NCBI GenBank assembly: GCA_001687465.1
Contig: LVLI01001174.1
Coordinates: 1 to 14,353, forward strand
DNA: 14,353 nt
Direction of reading: 5' to 3'
Source: Halocafeteria seosinensis
Lineage: Eukaryota; Sar; Bigyra; Bicosoecida
Shown: positions 1 through 8,351 of the stretch, piece after piece
Layout of the letters: the number at the start of each line of letters is the position of its first letter
Numbering within the stretch: the stretch's first letter is position 1
Notes under the pieces: generated by a model
The model's database searches: none
Seen by the model: the letters and a program-made list of their open reading frames with translations, nothing else
Told to the model about the DNA's origin: nothing
Position numbers and translations under genes: made by a program

Positions 1-2
1 AT

Positions 3-2114
3 ATGAATCCACTCCGTAGTGTTCGACCGATGGTTCGCTTTTGTGGTAACACAACACACCTTGGATTCCACGCCTTGACTATCCCAAAGGAGAAATCACT
101 GCTCGTTGTATTGAGCCTGCTGATCACATCCGTCCAGGTTTTACAAGCATTGAGTTGGAAGTTTACAACTCCAGGAGATGAAGATTTTTCGGCAGTTTCC
201 AGCAACCCTTTGGAAAAGGCTTCTCCCTTGAGATGTAGAATTCCAATCAAGACACTGACGTGGCTATTGCCTTATGGGAGAATGAAACCCCTAGCGCATG
301 GAAAGGGGTCTCTGGCGTACGGACTACAAAATACGAGTGGTAATATTTTGTCACTCACGACGGTTATGCTGGCCTCATTGTTTTTCGGTTGCATTCTTTT
401 GAGCGAGGTAGTAGCAGCAATAGATTTACGACCTGCAATTCTAAATGGTGACGAATCCTGCTTTCATTATAGTGCGAATGAAAACCAGTTTGAAATGAAG
501 TGTAGTGTGTTGGCTTGGGGTGATCATGGCTATACGAACCAAGACTACATCTCGTTGGATGCGCATGAGATATTTGATGGTGGTCGGCAAAATGGGAACT
601 TTATAGATCTAAACGGAACAACAGATTTCGAAGGATTGTTTACTATACTGGGTAGTGTTGCATCATTTGATCAAGCTCCCTTGATTCGGAATCTTGATGT
701 GAGGAATGGGTCAACTGCCTCGCGAGGTGGATTTATTGTCCAACAAGAGCAGAAATTCTTTATCATAGATTCATGTCGTTCATCAGGAGATATTGCGTTT
801 AGAGGTGGCGGTATATGTGGTCGGCAAAGTGGTCATGATCATGGTCAAATCAAGGTATCGAATTCGTATTCGACAGGGAGGATACTGGGTTGGGGTGCAG
901 GTGGTATTGCAGGAAATCGAGTAGGATACAATCATGGGATTGTCAATATCACGGATTGTTATTCCACTGGGACTATTGAAGGACAACAAGGCGGTGGTAT
1001 TTGTGGAAGTTTTGCTGGTCGTTCGAATGGTCAAGTGTATATAACTCATTCCTACTCCACAGGAGATATCATTTCTAGTGGTCGATCCAGTGGTGGTATT
1101 GTGGGTGACGATGCTGGTCATACCAATGGATTCGTATATATCAAGGAATGTTATAGTATGGGACAAATATCTGCAGTGGGTAGTGGAGGGATCAGCGGCG
1201 ATGATACAGCAGATAATGGAGGTGAGGTATGTATCATAGATTGTTATACACGAGGGGATATTAACGGCACCCGAGCAGGAGGTATTACAGGTGGAAACAC
1301 AGGAGGGGACCCAAACCATCCTACAGGAGATGTCTACATCACCAATACATATGCATCAGGTGCAGTCACGGGTACGAATGCTGGTGGGATTATAGGACAC
1401 ATATTAAGTGAAGCAAGTGGTACTATTCACGTGAAATATTCGGTATACGATGGAAATCGAGGAGCAGCGTCGATCGTAGGAGTGGATGATGGAACTAAGC
1501 TCGTCGAGACAGACAATTCAGATAATTTGACCGATATACAGGGACAACTGTATCAACTGGGAGGGTGGTCTGAGGACGTATGGGCTTTAGATAGAGGAGG
1601 AAGTGACGACGACGACGAGAATCTGCTGCCAATTCTACGCTTTCAATTGGTACCAGCGAGTCCTACTCCTTCACCCATGTCGACGCCATCAGCGACAACG
1701 ACAAGATCGGAGACTCCTTCAAGCAGCTTTACCTCGTCTGCGACTGCCACTCCATCGTCATCGTCATCGTCCTCGCACAGCCAAACGAGGACTCCAACTG
1801 GAACGGTAAGCTCCACTCCAACTTTGACACCAACCCACAGTTCCACTCTCACGTCGACGGTCACGAGATCGGAGAGTCCGTCAAGTACTGCACTTGCTAC
1901 ACCAACTAGGACATCTACTAGCTCGGCTTCATCTTCTACCTCTAGTTCTCCGACTATAACAGGAACGTCATCGTCGAGCTTGACTCCAACACGAAGCTCC
2001 ATGCCGACAGCCTCTGAAACAAGTAGTGCTTCGGTTACTGGTAAACCAAACGAACATACTGACGGGGTCATTGTACTGCCTGCTCAAAGACCCAAGCGCA
2101 CGGTCAAAGGCTAA
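3..2114 (+). CDS. GLUG-like repeat protein with Ser/Thr-rich stalk, probably secreted
   Basis: This is a 703-codon uninterrupted frame ending in TAA. Residues 31-50 and 115-140 are hydrophobic. The second, beginning near Met122 (base 366), looks like a signal peptide (MLASLFFGCILLSEVVAA), so the mature protein may begin near residue 140. Residues 140-255 form a non-repeated N-terminal domain. Residues 258-485 hold eight GLUG-like repeats, each with a C/S-Y-S-T-G core followed by a GGI-C/V-G turn; this pattern is known from bacterial IgA-peptidase and adhesin-type surface proteins. An acidic run (DDDD, 535-538) precedes a Ser/Thr/Pro tail at about 551-680, likely a glycosylated stalk, and a short basic end (RPKRTVKG). 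No C-terminal membrane or GPI-type hydrophobic segment is visible. The frame is open to the window edge, so the 5' end may be incomplete. An extracellular or cell-wall adhesive role is inferred from architecture only. Confidence 0.85.
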   Translation: MNPLRSVRPMVRFCGNTTHLGFHALTIPKEKSLLVVLSLLITSVQVLQALSWKFTTPGDEDFSAVSSNPLEKASPLRCRIPIKTLTWLLPYGRMKPLAHGKGSLAYGLQNTSGNILSLTTVMLASLFFGCILLSEVVAAIDLRPAILNGDESCFHYSANENQFEMKCSVLAWGDHGYTNQDYISLDAHEIFDGGRQNGNFIDLNGTTDFEGLFTILGSVASFDQAPLIRNLDVRNGSTASRGGFIVQQEQKFFIIDSCRSSGDIAFRGGGICGRQSGHDHGQIKVSNSYSTGRILGWGAGGIAGNRVGYNHGIVNITDCYSTGTIEGQQGGGICGSFAGRSNGQVYITHSYSTGDIISSGRSSGGIVGDDAGHTNGFVYIKECYSMGQISAVGSGGISGDDTADNGGEVCIIDCYTRGDINGTRAGGITGGNTGGDPNHPTGDVYITNTYASGAVTGTNAGGIIGHILSEASGTIHVKYSVYDGNRGAASIVGVDDGTKLVETDNSDNLTDIQGQLYQLGGWSEDVWALDRGGSDDDDENLLPILRFQLVPASPTPSPMSTPSATTTRSETPSSSFTSSATATPSSSSSSSHSQTRTPTGTVSSTPTLTPTHSSTLTSTVTRSESPSSTALATPTRTSTSSASSSTSSSPTITGTSSSSLTPTRSSMPTASETSSASVTGKPNEHTDGVIVLPAQRPKRTVKG
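774..1457 (+). repeat. Eight GLUG-like protein repeats within the first gene
   Basis: The conserved glycine after the Y-S-T core recurs at residues 262, 292, 323, 354, 387, 418, 453 and 484, a spacing of 30-35 residues. Typical cores are NSYSTG, CYSTG, SYSTG, CYSMG, CYTRG and TYASG, each followed by a GGI-x-G motif. The periodicity suits a beta-helix or solenoid. The first and last units (SCRSSG, SVYDG) are degenerate, as is usual for end caps. DNA identity between units is low, so these are old, protein-level repeats. Confidence 0.8.
1653..2042 (+). repeat. Low-complexity Ser/Thr/Pro-rich coding tract
   Basis: About 130 codons encode mostly Ser, Thr and Pro, in phrases such as TPSPMSTPSATTT, SSSSSSS and TPTRTSTSS. 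This is typical of O-glycosylated linkers or stalks on secreted proteins. A serine codon run (tcgtcatcgtcatcgtcc) lies near 1755. A long opposite-strand frame here is a by-product of the codon composition. Such tracts often vary in length between alleles. Confidence 0.8.
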
Positions 2115-2466
2115 AGCATGTTTGGCAAAGCATTTCAAGGAATGAATGAAGAGAAATGTGGAGGTGTAACCCAATATAGTTAAGGAGTGATATTTTTGCA
2201 GGAGCGGGACTCAAAGCTTAACAATCTTACCTAAATTAAGTATGTACCCGACAGCAGTTCTGACTCTTATTTGATGCAATATGATACAAGCTCATCCAGG
2301 CTGAGCCTTCCAACTTATCTGGGAAGCACATGTAGCTCGGCTTCGTTGCACTCAGTAGTTGCATACTATAGCGTTCAGCCCTCCCTTTATCCACGGCTTA
2401 TTTTCGGAATGAAATAAATAATTCTGTGGATTAAAAAGCCACAGGAGAAACGTCAATTGTACAAAT
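2115..2466. other. Intergenic stretch, 3' flank of the first gene
   Basis: No gene is supported here. A short same-frame run after the stop (MFGKAFQGMNEEK) ends at a TAA near 2183 and is probably 3' UTR. An AATAAA hexamer lies at 2413-2418, about 300 nt past the stop codon. It could serve as a polyadenylation signal but may equally be chance. Confidence 0.3.
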
Positions 2467-2820
2467 GTAGCCTCGTCCTCGAGTAACACCACCAGTAGGT
2501 CTAGCTCGCTTATAACTTTCCCGGAATGGGTGGAATATGATGCGGCGTCGGCGAGTTAGTAGCAGTAACAATGGCGAAATTTGTAGCAGCAATGAGGAAA
2601 GTTTTCCTTCCTGCTAGCCTAGCACTTCCCGACAGGACTATGACTCTGACAGTTCGCCGAGCGACGCTGTTGACATCTTTAGTTGCTAGCACGGAAATGG
2701 TGGTGCTCACAAGCCATCATAAGGAAAATCGACGACCTCCCGCAGTACACATTCATTGCTCCTGAGAAATAGCATAGGGGGCTGATGCAATTAAAGTGGT
2801 TTCTTTGCCCATGATACTTA

Positions 2821-3529
2821 TCAAGTAGCACCCATAAGCATCATTCCATCAATTCCCATCCAGCGCAATTCTCACGTGCCAATAGTTCTACCCTTAAACT
2901 CGTTTCCGGCCATCACGAACAGCTCGCTTGTGAATTCGAGCCCTCGCCTTTGGAGAGGGGACAAGCAGATCGTCAAGAGGAATAGCTCCACTAAATACTC
3001 ATAATAAGGCGTTTGCTGTGGAGAAATAGTCTTCACGCACAAGTACGGCTCATACTGCTTTCAGGCATGCTGCTTCTCTTTAGCATCTTATTACAGCTCT
3101 TTGTTGCCTCCGATGCTCTTGCATAAGGGAGTCTCATATCTCTTTCTCTCGTTGTCCTGGTTGGCTAACTCCCTCTTCCGGTTCTTGGCAAGCGCGTACA
3201 CTCTCCGATAAGCACGGCGGAGGATTGTTTCAGTTCTCCATGGACTCAAATACTTCACTCCAAATAAGCATGGTATGCAACTGATGCAAGAGGATGAATT
3301 CGCTTTGTGTTATCATCTTTGCAATAGCTGATCTGCCGAATCATCAGAGAATTCCGTCATGCGACTGGTCTTTATTCTTGCGTATCTTCTTTTCGTCTTT
3401 AGTAGACACTTTCTTAAGTACCAGCACCTGCCAATCATGTAGCATCACTCCATGCATTGGACTACTTCCCAAGCTTACATTGGTAGACGTTGCCCTTTCG
3501 CAGCTAGTACGATTGCTTCTGATGCATTT
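2821..3529 (-). pseudogene. Minus-strand gene remnant in copy A, unrecognised family
   Basis: Reading 3529 to 3233, a frame of 61 codons (containing MLHDWQVLVLKK and KDEKKIRKNKDQ) ends in two adjacent TGA codons at 3341-3346 and then continues for 36 codons. An overlapping frame runs from 3309 to 2824. It contains KYLSPWRTETILRRAYRR and ALAKNRKRELANQDNERKR, then TAA TAA at 3088-3093 and TGA at 3061, then a further 62 open codons including TISPQQTPYYEYLVEL, and finally TGA at 2872. The charged helical stretches and long same-frame openness indicate a former coding sequence. The two frames would need one frameshift near 3235-3310. The final TGA (2872-2874) is also present in copy C at 7194-7196, so it may be the original stop codon. 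I cannot name the family. Confidence 0.5.
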
Positions 3530-4236
3530 TCAAAACATCAGGTTGCGGATTAATGCTCTGGCTTGTCCCAAAGATTTCCTCGCCCTCCCTCACCCGAGTT
3601 ATTCAGCTCCCACTCTATCTCTTTTTCCGGAAGGTAAGACTCCTAAAGGCCCTGTATAGCGAGGGTCTGTAACGTGGCAGACACAATTCCGTCGTTGTGC
3701 AACAATTCCCAATACTACTTCCGATCTCCGAGCGTGATTCTAACTGCTCGTCTAGCCTTTGCCATACTAACGAGTAGGGGAACGCTTTGCCTTAGCGGTG
3801 TCTTTCTTGGACATAACACTTCCGTTCGGCAGTATCGCAATAGTAGGAAGCCTTCGGATAAGTATACCGCTCACGGGGAAACAATATCTTTCGTCCCAAA
3901 CCATTGTTTAGAACTTTGACGGCAGCGATGCGAGTGGCTCCTAGTTGGCAAACGTCGCAGTGTGAATTTGGTCTCGTAGTAATTTACTGAACATAGAGGA
4001 CTCCCAGGTTTGTTTCACCATTACGAATTATAGCGTTTCCCATCCCGGATCCAGCAATAGCTCAGAGCCCGTACGGCGCGGACAGCCAAATCATACAGCC
4101 CAGCTAAGCAATCGAACAATACTTTCGGCTAGTGAAGGCGTTCTTCTCTCGGGCATGTCCCTTTCGGCTTGTTTTTAAACCGCTCTCGCTCCTTGGTGCG
4201 GTTTCTGCTACCTATGAATTTCCTTGACAATTATTA

Positions 4237-4670
4237 TCCTCCCATACGCACCACGTTGTTCTTCTGAGACGGCGCAGCGGCCTTCGTCTTTCCCTTCGGC
4301 TGACGGTTCTTCATACTTGAAACGCGCTTGAATGCTTGGATGGAATAGGAAACCCAGGGTCTATCAGGTTGCCGTAGACCCCTTATCACTCCGTCCTCAA
4401 CCGGCAAGCAAGCTTCCGAAGGATTAGTAGAGTCTTGGCATCACTGATGGAAACCAAAGTAGTACCGCCGACCCAGTAAGGCCTTTATTGTGCAGCTGTA
4501 CATCTATTGACCTGTTATAATACGAGATGCACAGCCGACTGGGGGCAACGTCGGTTTCAAAACGCTCAAGTGCGTATGCAAGCATGCCGCTGCCTAGTTT
4601 CGCTTCCGTAACGTCGTCTCGAGTTGACAACGTTGAGGCTCTTCCCATGTTCTATCAAGGAACCGCTGCA
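4237..4670 (-). pseudogene. Minus-strand gene remnant in block c of copy A
   Basis: One frame persists from 4670 to 4237 with three isolated stops (two TAG and a TGA at 4441-4443) and no frameshift. The last 68 codons (4440-4237) are uninterrupted and contain LPVEDGVIRGLRQPDRPWVS and a lysine-rich end (FKRVSSMKNRQPKGKTK, then MGG), stopping at TAA 4234-4236. The upstream part contains RFLDRTWEEPQRCQLETTLR. In copy B the same frame is broken by a one-base deletion and extra stops. The basic tail could have been nucleic-acid binding, but that is speculation. No family is recognised. Confidence 0.45.
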
Positions 4671-5638
4671 ATGATAAAAGTTTTCCTTCCTGCTAGCGTA
4701 GCACTTCCCGACAGGACTATGACTCTTACAGTTCGCCGAGCGGCGCTGCTTACATCTCTAGTTGCTAGCGTGGACTCAAATACTTCAGTCCAAATAAGCA
4801 TGGTATGCAACTGATGCAAGAGGGTGAATTCGCTTTATGTTACCATCTTTGCAATAGGCGATCTGCCGAATCATTAGAGAACTCGTTCATGCGACTGGTC
4901 TTTATCCTTGCGTATCTGCTTTTCGTCTTTAGTAGACCCTTTCTTAAGTACCAGTATCTGCCAATCATGTAGCATCACTCCAAGCGTTGGGCTACTTCGA
5001 CGTTACCCATCGCGGATCCAGCAATAGCTCAGAGCCCGTACGGCGCGGACAGCCAAATCGTACAGCCCAGCTAAGCAATCCAACAACACTTTCGGCTAGT
5101 GAAGGCGTTCTTCTCTCAACGGCATGCCTCTGTTGGCCTGTTTTTAAACCGCTCCCGCTCGTTGGTGCAGTTTCTGCTACCTATAAATTTCCTTGACAAT
5201 TCTTATCCTCCCATACACACCACGTTGTTCTTTTCAGACGGCGCAGCGGCCTTCGTCTCTTCCTTCGGCTGACGGTTCTTCATACTTGAAACGCGCTTGA
5301 ATGCTTAAATGGAATAGGAAACACAGAGTCTATCAGGTTGTCGTAGACCCCTATCACTCTGTCCTCAACCGGCAAGCAAGCTTCCGGAGGATAAGTGGAG
5401 TCTTGGCATCATTGACGGAAACCAAAGTAGTACTGCCGAACCAGTAAGGCCTTAATTGTGCAGCTGTACATCTATTGGCCTGTTATAATACGAGACGCAC
5501 AATCCACTGGCGGCAACGACGGTTTCAAAACGCTCAAGTGTGCATGCAAGCATGCCACTGCCTAGTTTCGCTTCCGTAACGTCGTCTCGAGTTGACAACG
5601 TTGGGGCTCTTCCCATGCTCTATCGAGGAACCGCTGCA
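4668..5638 (-). repeat. Copy B, internally deleted tandem copy of A
   Basis: Block a (4668-4769), block b (4771-4998) and block c (5001-5638) follow one another with junctions of 0-2 nt. In block b I count about 18-19 differences in roughly 228 bp against copy A, near 92% identity. Differences do not favour third codon positions in any frame I checked, so neither copy seems to have been under coding constraint since the duplication. The copy starts exactly where the last block of A ends (GAACCGCTGCA), a direct tandem arrangement. Confidence 0.75.
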
Positions 5639-5744
5639 GTCTCGTTCTTTCAAGTCTCGGAAAAGAAGAAAAGTACGCTGCCTTACTCATCTGACACAGT
5701 GAAAAAATATCTTGAATCCTCAACTTGAGTACTCCCGCCCTCAC
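5203..5744 (-). pseudogene. Minus-strand gene remnant in copy B and its 5' extension
   Basis: The frame 5744-5565 is open for 60 codons (stop TAG at 5562-5564) and includes SSFPRLERTRLQRFLDRAW followed by EEPQRCQLETTLRKRN. The part beyond 5638 is absent from copy A but related to 7870-7905, where a frame reads FFLRRERSRQ then a stop then RLLYRVWESP. The match ties A/B to the older copy C. After the TAG the homologue of the lysine-rich tail ends at 5203 but is frameshifted relative to A. The basic, Arg/Leu-rich sequence is probably alpha-helical. Function is unknown. Confidence 0.45.
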
Positions 5745-5782
5745 TCAAAAGAATGACACACCTCTCTCGTCACCGTTGTTCA

Positions 5783-6423
5783 ACGTTCCCTCGTTGAGAG
5801 GTAACAGGCGTATCCTCTCTTTAAGTAATGAAGAACTACACTCTGGAAATCATCTATCGCGTGATAGTCGCCTGTCTCTTTTCCAACTTCTGGGCCTTTC
5901 GTACACTAACACCTTCAGGGACTACCGGTAGAACAAGGCTTGAGATCTTAAACTTCCGTTTGATCCCCTGCCCTGTGAGGGAAATCCCATGGATGCCAGA
6001 ACGAACTTCCATAGCAGGACCATCTGGATCAGTGACAAGTTGACTGACAACCCACAGCAACTGATGCGAGAGGCTCGACTCTGTTGCGATTCGATTCATC
6101 TTCCCATGCTTAGCTTCATATACGTCCGCCCATTCTCGAGGAGTACCCTCTTTCTTTATGTGTCCATTCGATTCTTTTTAGTTTCCTTAAGTAGTGGGTA
6201 TGTCATCGTGATTGTCATGGAATTCAAAGTGGCTTCTCGAACTTCGTCCACTTATCACTTTTTGTCGGGATCCGTTGTCAACGCTTTTATGCTTCAATGC
6301 CGTGGATAAAAAATGACTGTGTAGCTCTACTTCTGGACTCTTGCTTGTATTAACTGCGCGCTTCCTCAAATAAAATAAGTGTCCATTGCTTACAGGAACA
6401 TGTCCTGCAGTTAGTGCACACGC
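5783..6423 (-). pseudogene. Minus-strand gene remnant with a 107-codon open stretch
   Basis: From 6423 to 5857 a single frame is open except for two stops nine bases apart (TAA 6187-6189 and TAA 6178-6180). The 107-codon part at 6177-5857 contains GTPREWADVYEAKHGKMNR, SLSHQLLWVVSQLVTDPDGP and ISSLVLPVVPEGVSVRKAQK. It stops at 5854, where a one-base shift would continue it through DDFQSVVLHYLKRGYACYL to 5783. The segment around 6060-6100 is a diverged relative of 3280-3330 in copy A (shared K-M and H-Q-L positions), so this is another copy of the same family. The product is not recognised. Confidence 0.5.
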
Positions 6424-6548
6424 TCACTCCTGCCAGAAGAACCCCAGGTGATTCATATGAAAGCCAGTACATCCCATGACACTGTGGCAAGATATAAACG
6501 AAAAGCCTTCATTATTCTAGCAACTTGGTAGGTAGGTGCTTACTGCTC

Positions 6549-7905
6549 TAGCAACCTCGTTCGTGAGGAACACTACTAGTAGGTCTAGGTCGATTATCAC
6601 TTCCCAAGAAGGACGGAAGATGATAGGTTTCGGAAAATTTATGTAGCAGTGTTACAGCGCAGTTTCTCGAGAACGTAACACTCTTTGGACCGTTATTGTC
6701 AGATAAGAGCATAGGCCGTTGCCACACCATAGTATAGTAAGTGGGGCTGCGAAGCAAGTTTGGGGAGATCTAAACTGGTGCCCCAAACATGAAGTTGGCA
6801 GCTACCATTTAATCTCACTGGACCCCCGCGAGGTCGGTTATTTACCATTCCGCACGACACGACGGGCTTTGTTCTTGCGTAAGCACTTCGCGATTCAACT
6901 TCTGACCTCCTTCAGAGTTAGTGCGTACAACGACAGTGAGAGCGTTTTTGCTAACCCAGCACTAGCGCCCCCGAGATTGAGATAACTCGAACAGTTTGGC
7001 CAGCGGCGATGATAATCCGCTTTTAAGTTTCCGTTTGCTAGTATCGAAATGCTAAGCAAATCATCAGTAAGTGCTCTCCACTCGTTATTGTAAAAATTCG
7101 AAGTACTCTCGCGTTACTCATTCATTGGCGGGTTCTTTACCACAACAATACCAAGTAGCACGCATGAGCATGGTTTCCCGCCCAGCGCATTCCTCACGTG
7201 CCGATAGTTCAACCGTGGAGATTCATCGTTTCCGACAATCTATTTCGTAGTCCTACTTGTCGACTTCGTCTTGATGTGCTTTGGGCAAACCACATGCTGA
7301 TTCTAGTAATAGAGGGAAATGTGCCCGCGGCAAGCCATTGATATGAAAGTCGTGGCATATCTCTGTTCATAATTCCATGTCGTAAACGATCACCACTTTC
7401 TCGTGATAGACAAGGAACTAATTGTGCGACTGTAGTGATGGCTCATGGCGGCGCCATACCAATTTCATTGCTTATGCGTAGCTTGGAGTACATCTCCTCC
7501 AAATTGAGCATCCAGCTACTGCACTGCAGGGGAATTTCGGAGGGATCGAACCACACTGCAGAATTTTTGGAAGTCACAATTTCATCGTTGTGCAAACCTG
7601 TCGCAATACAGATTCTGTTCTCCGAGCGTGATTTCCGTAGCTTGCCTAACCCTCCCGGAAGCAACGCAAAGTGGAATACTCCATTCGAGCAGTACCGTAA
7701 TAGTGGAGAGCCTTCGATTTAAAAACGTTCAAATCCTCAGCCCCAGTAATGGCTTCATTGCACGGGTGTACAAATGTTGCCGCCTCCTTATAATGGGGGC
7801 CCATGCCGCTGCATACCTTCGTCTCGAGTTGAGAACGTAGGGGCTTTCCCATACTCTATACAGGAGCCGCTACTGTCTGCTTCTTTCGCGTCTCAAAAAG
7901 AATAA
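6549..7905 (-). repeat. Copy C, older diverged copy collinear with copy A
   Basis: Four islands match copy A/B in order: 6555-6625 with 2475-2540 (shared AGTAGGTCTAG), 7145-7240 with 2826-2910 (shared CACGTGCC and GTAGCAC), 7575-7700 with 3682-3860 (shared CTCCGAGCGTGATT), and 7800-7905 with 5573-5660 (shared TCGTCTCGAGTTGA). Between islands the alignment is lost. About 6640-7140 has no open frame worth reporting on either strand. On the minus strand 7370-7206 there is a short coding-like trace (MPRLSYQWLAAGTFPSITR). Confidence 0.55.
7443..7731 (-). pseudogene. Minus-strand remnant with LHNDEIV and EIPLQCS motifs
   Basis: The frame 7664-7446 (stop at 7443-7445) encodes 73 residues containing LHNDEIVTS (7595-7569) and DPSEIPLQCSSW (around 7538). 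Both motifs recur in the neighbouring copy to the right: LHSNEIAST at 8314 and EFPLNCST at 8111. A further copy in A reads LHNDGIVSA at 3702. Between 7538-7518 and 8111-8091, three of five codon differences are synonymous, supporting minus-strand coding in this frame. Just upstream a second frame contains KALHYYGTARMEYSTLR, also related to A. Frameshifts and stops separate these pieces. Family unknown. Confidence 0.5.
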
Positions 7906-8067
7906 ACAATCTTCCAACGTGGGCCCAACCAGCTCGTCAAAACTGAATAGCCTTACCCGATAAGTAGCGTTTGCATCAACAAGACCCTGGATCTCTGCTT
8001 CCGATACCGTCTGTTGTTGACTCTGATGTGACAGAAGAATATCGTTGCCGTTATGATGACTAGGTAG
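7732..8067 (-). pseudogene. Minus-strand remnant, 112-codon frame with one stop
   Basis: The frame 8067-7732 is open except for TAG at 7870-7872. It contains HQSQQQTVSEAEIQGLVDAN, TYRVRLFSFDELVGPTLED and, after the stop, RLLYRVWESPYVLNSRRR. The gluta­mine-rich start, the acidic middle and the Arg-rich end resemble a regulatory or nucleic-acid-associated protein, but no domain is recognised. The Arg-rich part aligns with the frame at 5744-5562. This piece would lie downstream of the 9617-8352 frame in transcription order and could be a later exon or part of the next copy. Confidence 0.5.
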
Positions 8068-8069
8068 TC

Positions 8070-8351
8070 ACTTGTCTGAGTGTATCCGGTAGAACAATTA
8101 AGGGGAAATTCCGCAAGTTCATCCAAGCTTGAGGTTCGAGGCCCTATTCTACCCTGGAAAGTATGGTAGTGGGCTTTGGTGACTCTACCTCGCAGAGACA
8201 AGAGACGGTCCCTCGAGTCCACAATTCTCTTCGCTCCGATCAAACCACACACCATGGTCACACTTTACCAACTTCCACTTTATCTGCGGTAGACGCAATT
8301 TCATTGCTGTGCAACGACGTTACAAACTCCGTCATCGTGCACATCAATTCA
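8070..8351 (-). pseudogene. Short remnant between two longer frames, partial copy D
   Basis: This stretch contains diverged counterparts of motifs from copy C: LHSNEIAST at 8314-8288, and SSLDELAEFPLNCSTGY ending near 8090 in the frame 8261-7953. A plus-strand stretch at 8237-8253 also resembles 7544-7558. The order of motifs is the same as in 7595-7443, so part of the unit appears twice in tandem (D to the right, C to the left). Frames change at least twice across the segment, so it is not translatable as it stands. Confidence 0.4.

Larger units (their letters stand above)
2589..4670 (-). repeat. Copy A of a multicopy minus-strand element (full-length form)
   Basis: Three blocks match copy B in the same order: a (2589-2690), b (3241-3468) and c (4034-4670). 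In copy A they are separated by 2691-3240 and 3469-4033, which copy B lacks. Both extra segments have recognisable counterparts in the older copy C: about 2826-2910 matches 7145-7240, and 3682-3860 matches 7575-7700. The longer arrangement therefore looks ancestral. Similarity to copy C extends left to about 2475-2540 (compare 6555-6625), so the true element boundary is not clear. Coding traces are on the minus strand. Confidence 0.7.

Noticed and set aside
774-1457. CRISPR-like regular repeats
   Set aside because: The periodicity is at protein level within a coding frame. DNA repeats are imperfect and spacers are not distinct.
1643-2071. 142-codon minus-strand open frame
   Set aside because: It is the complement of the Ser/Thr-rich coding tract and is low-complexity Val/Glu/Asp text. 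The frame is kept open by the codon bias of the real gene.
2691-4033. The two A-specific segments as introns, with B as a spliced retrocopy
   Set aside because: Their ends carry no GT-AG on either strand, and B has no poly(A) tract or target-site duplication.
4234-5283. 26-codon lysine-rich microprotein beginning MKNRQPK in both A and B (4314-4234 and 5283-5203)
   Set aside because: All five base differences between the copies change the amino acid, so there is no sign of selection. In A it is simply the end of a longer remnant frame.
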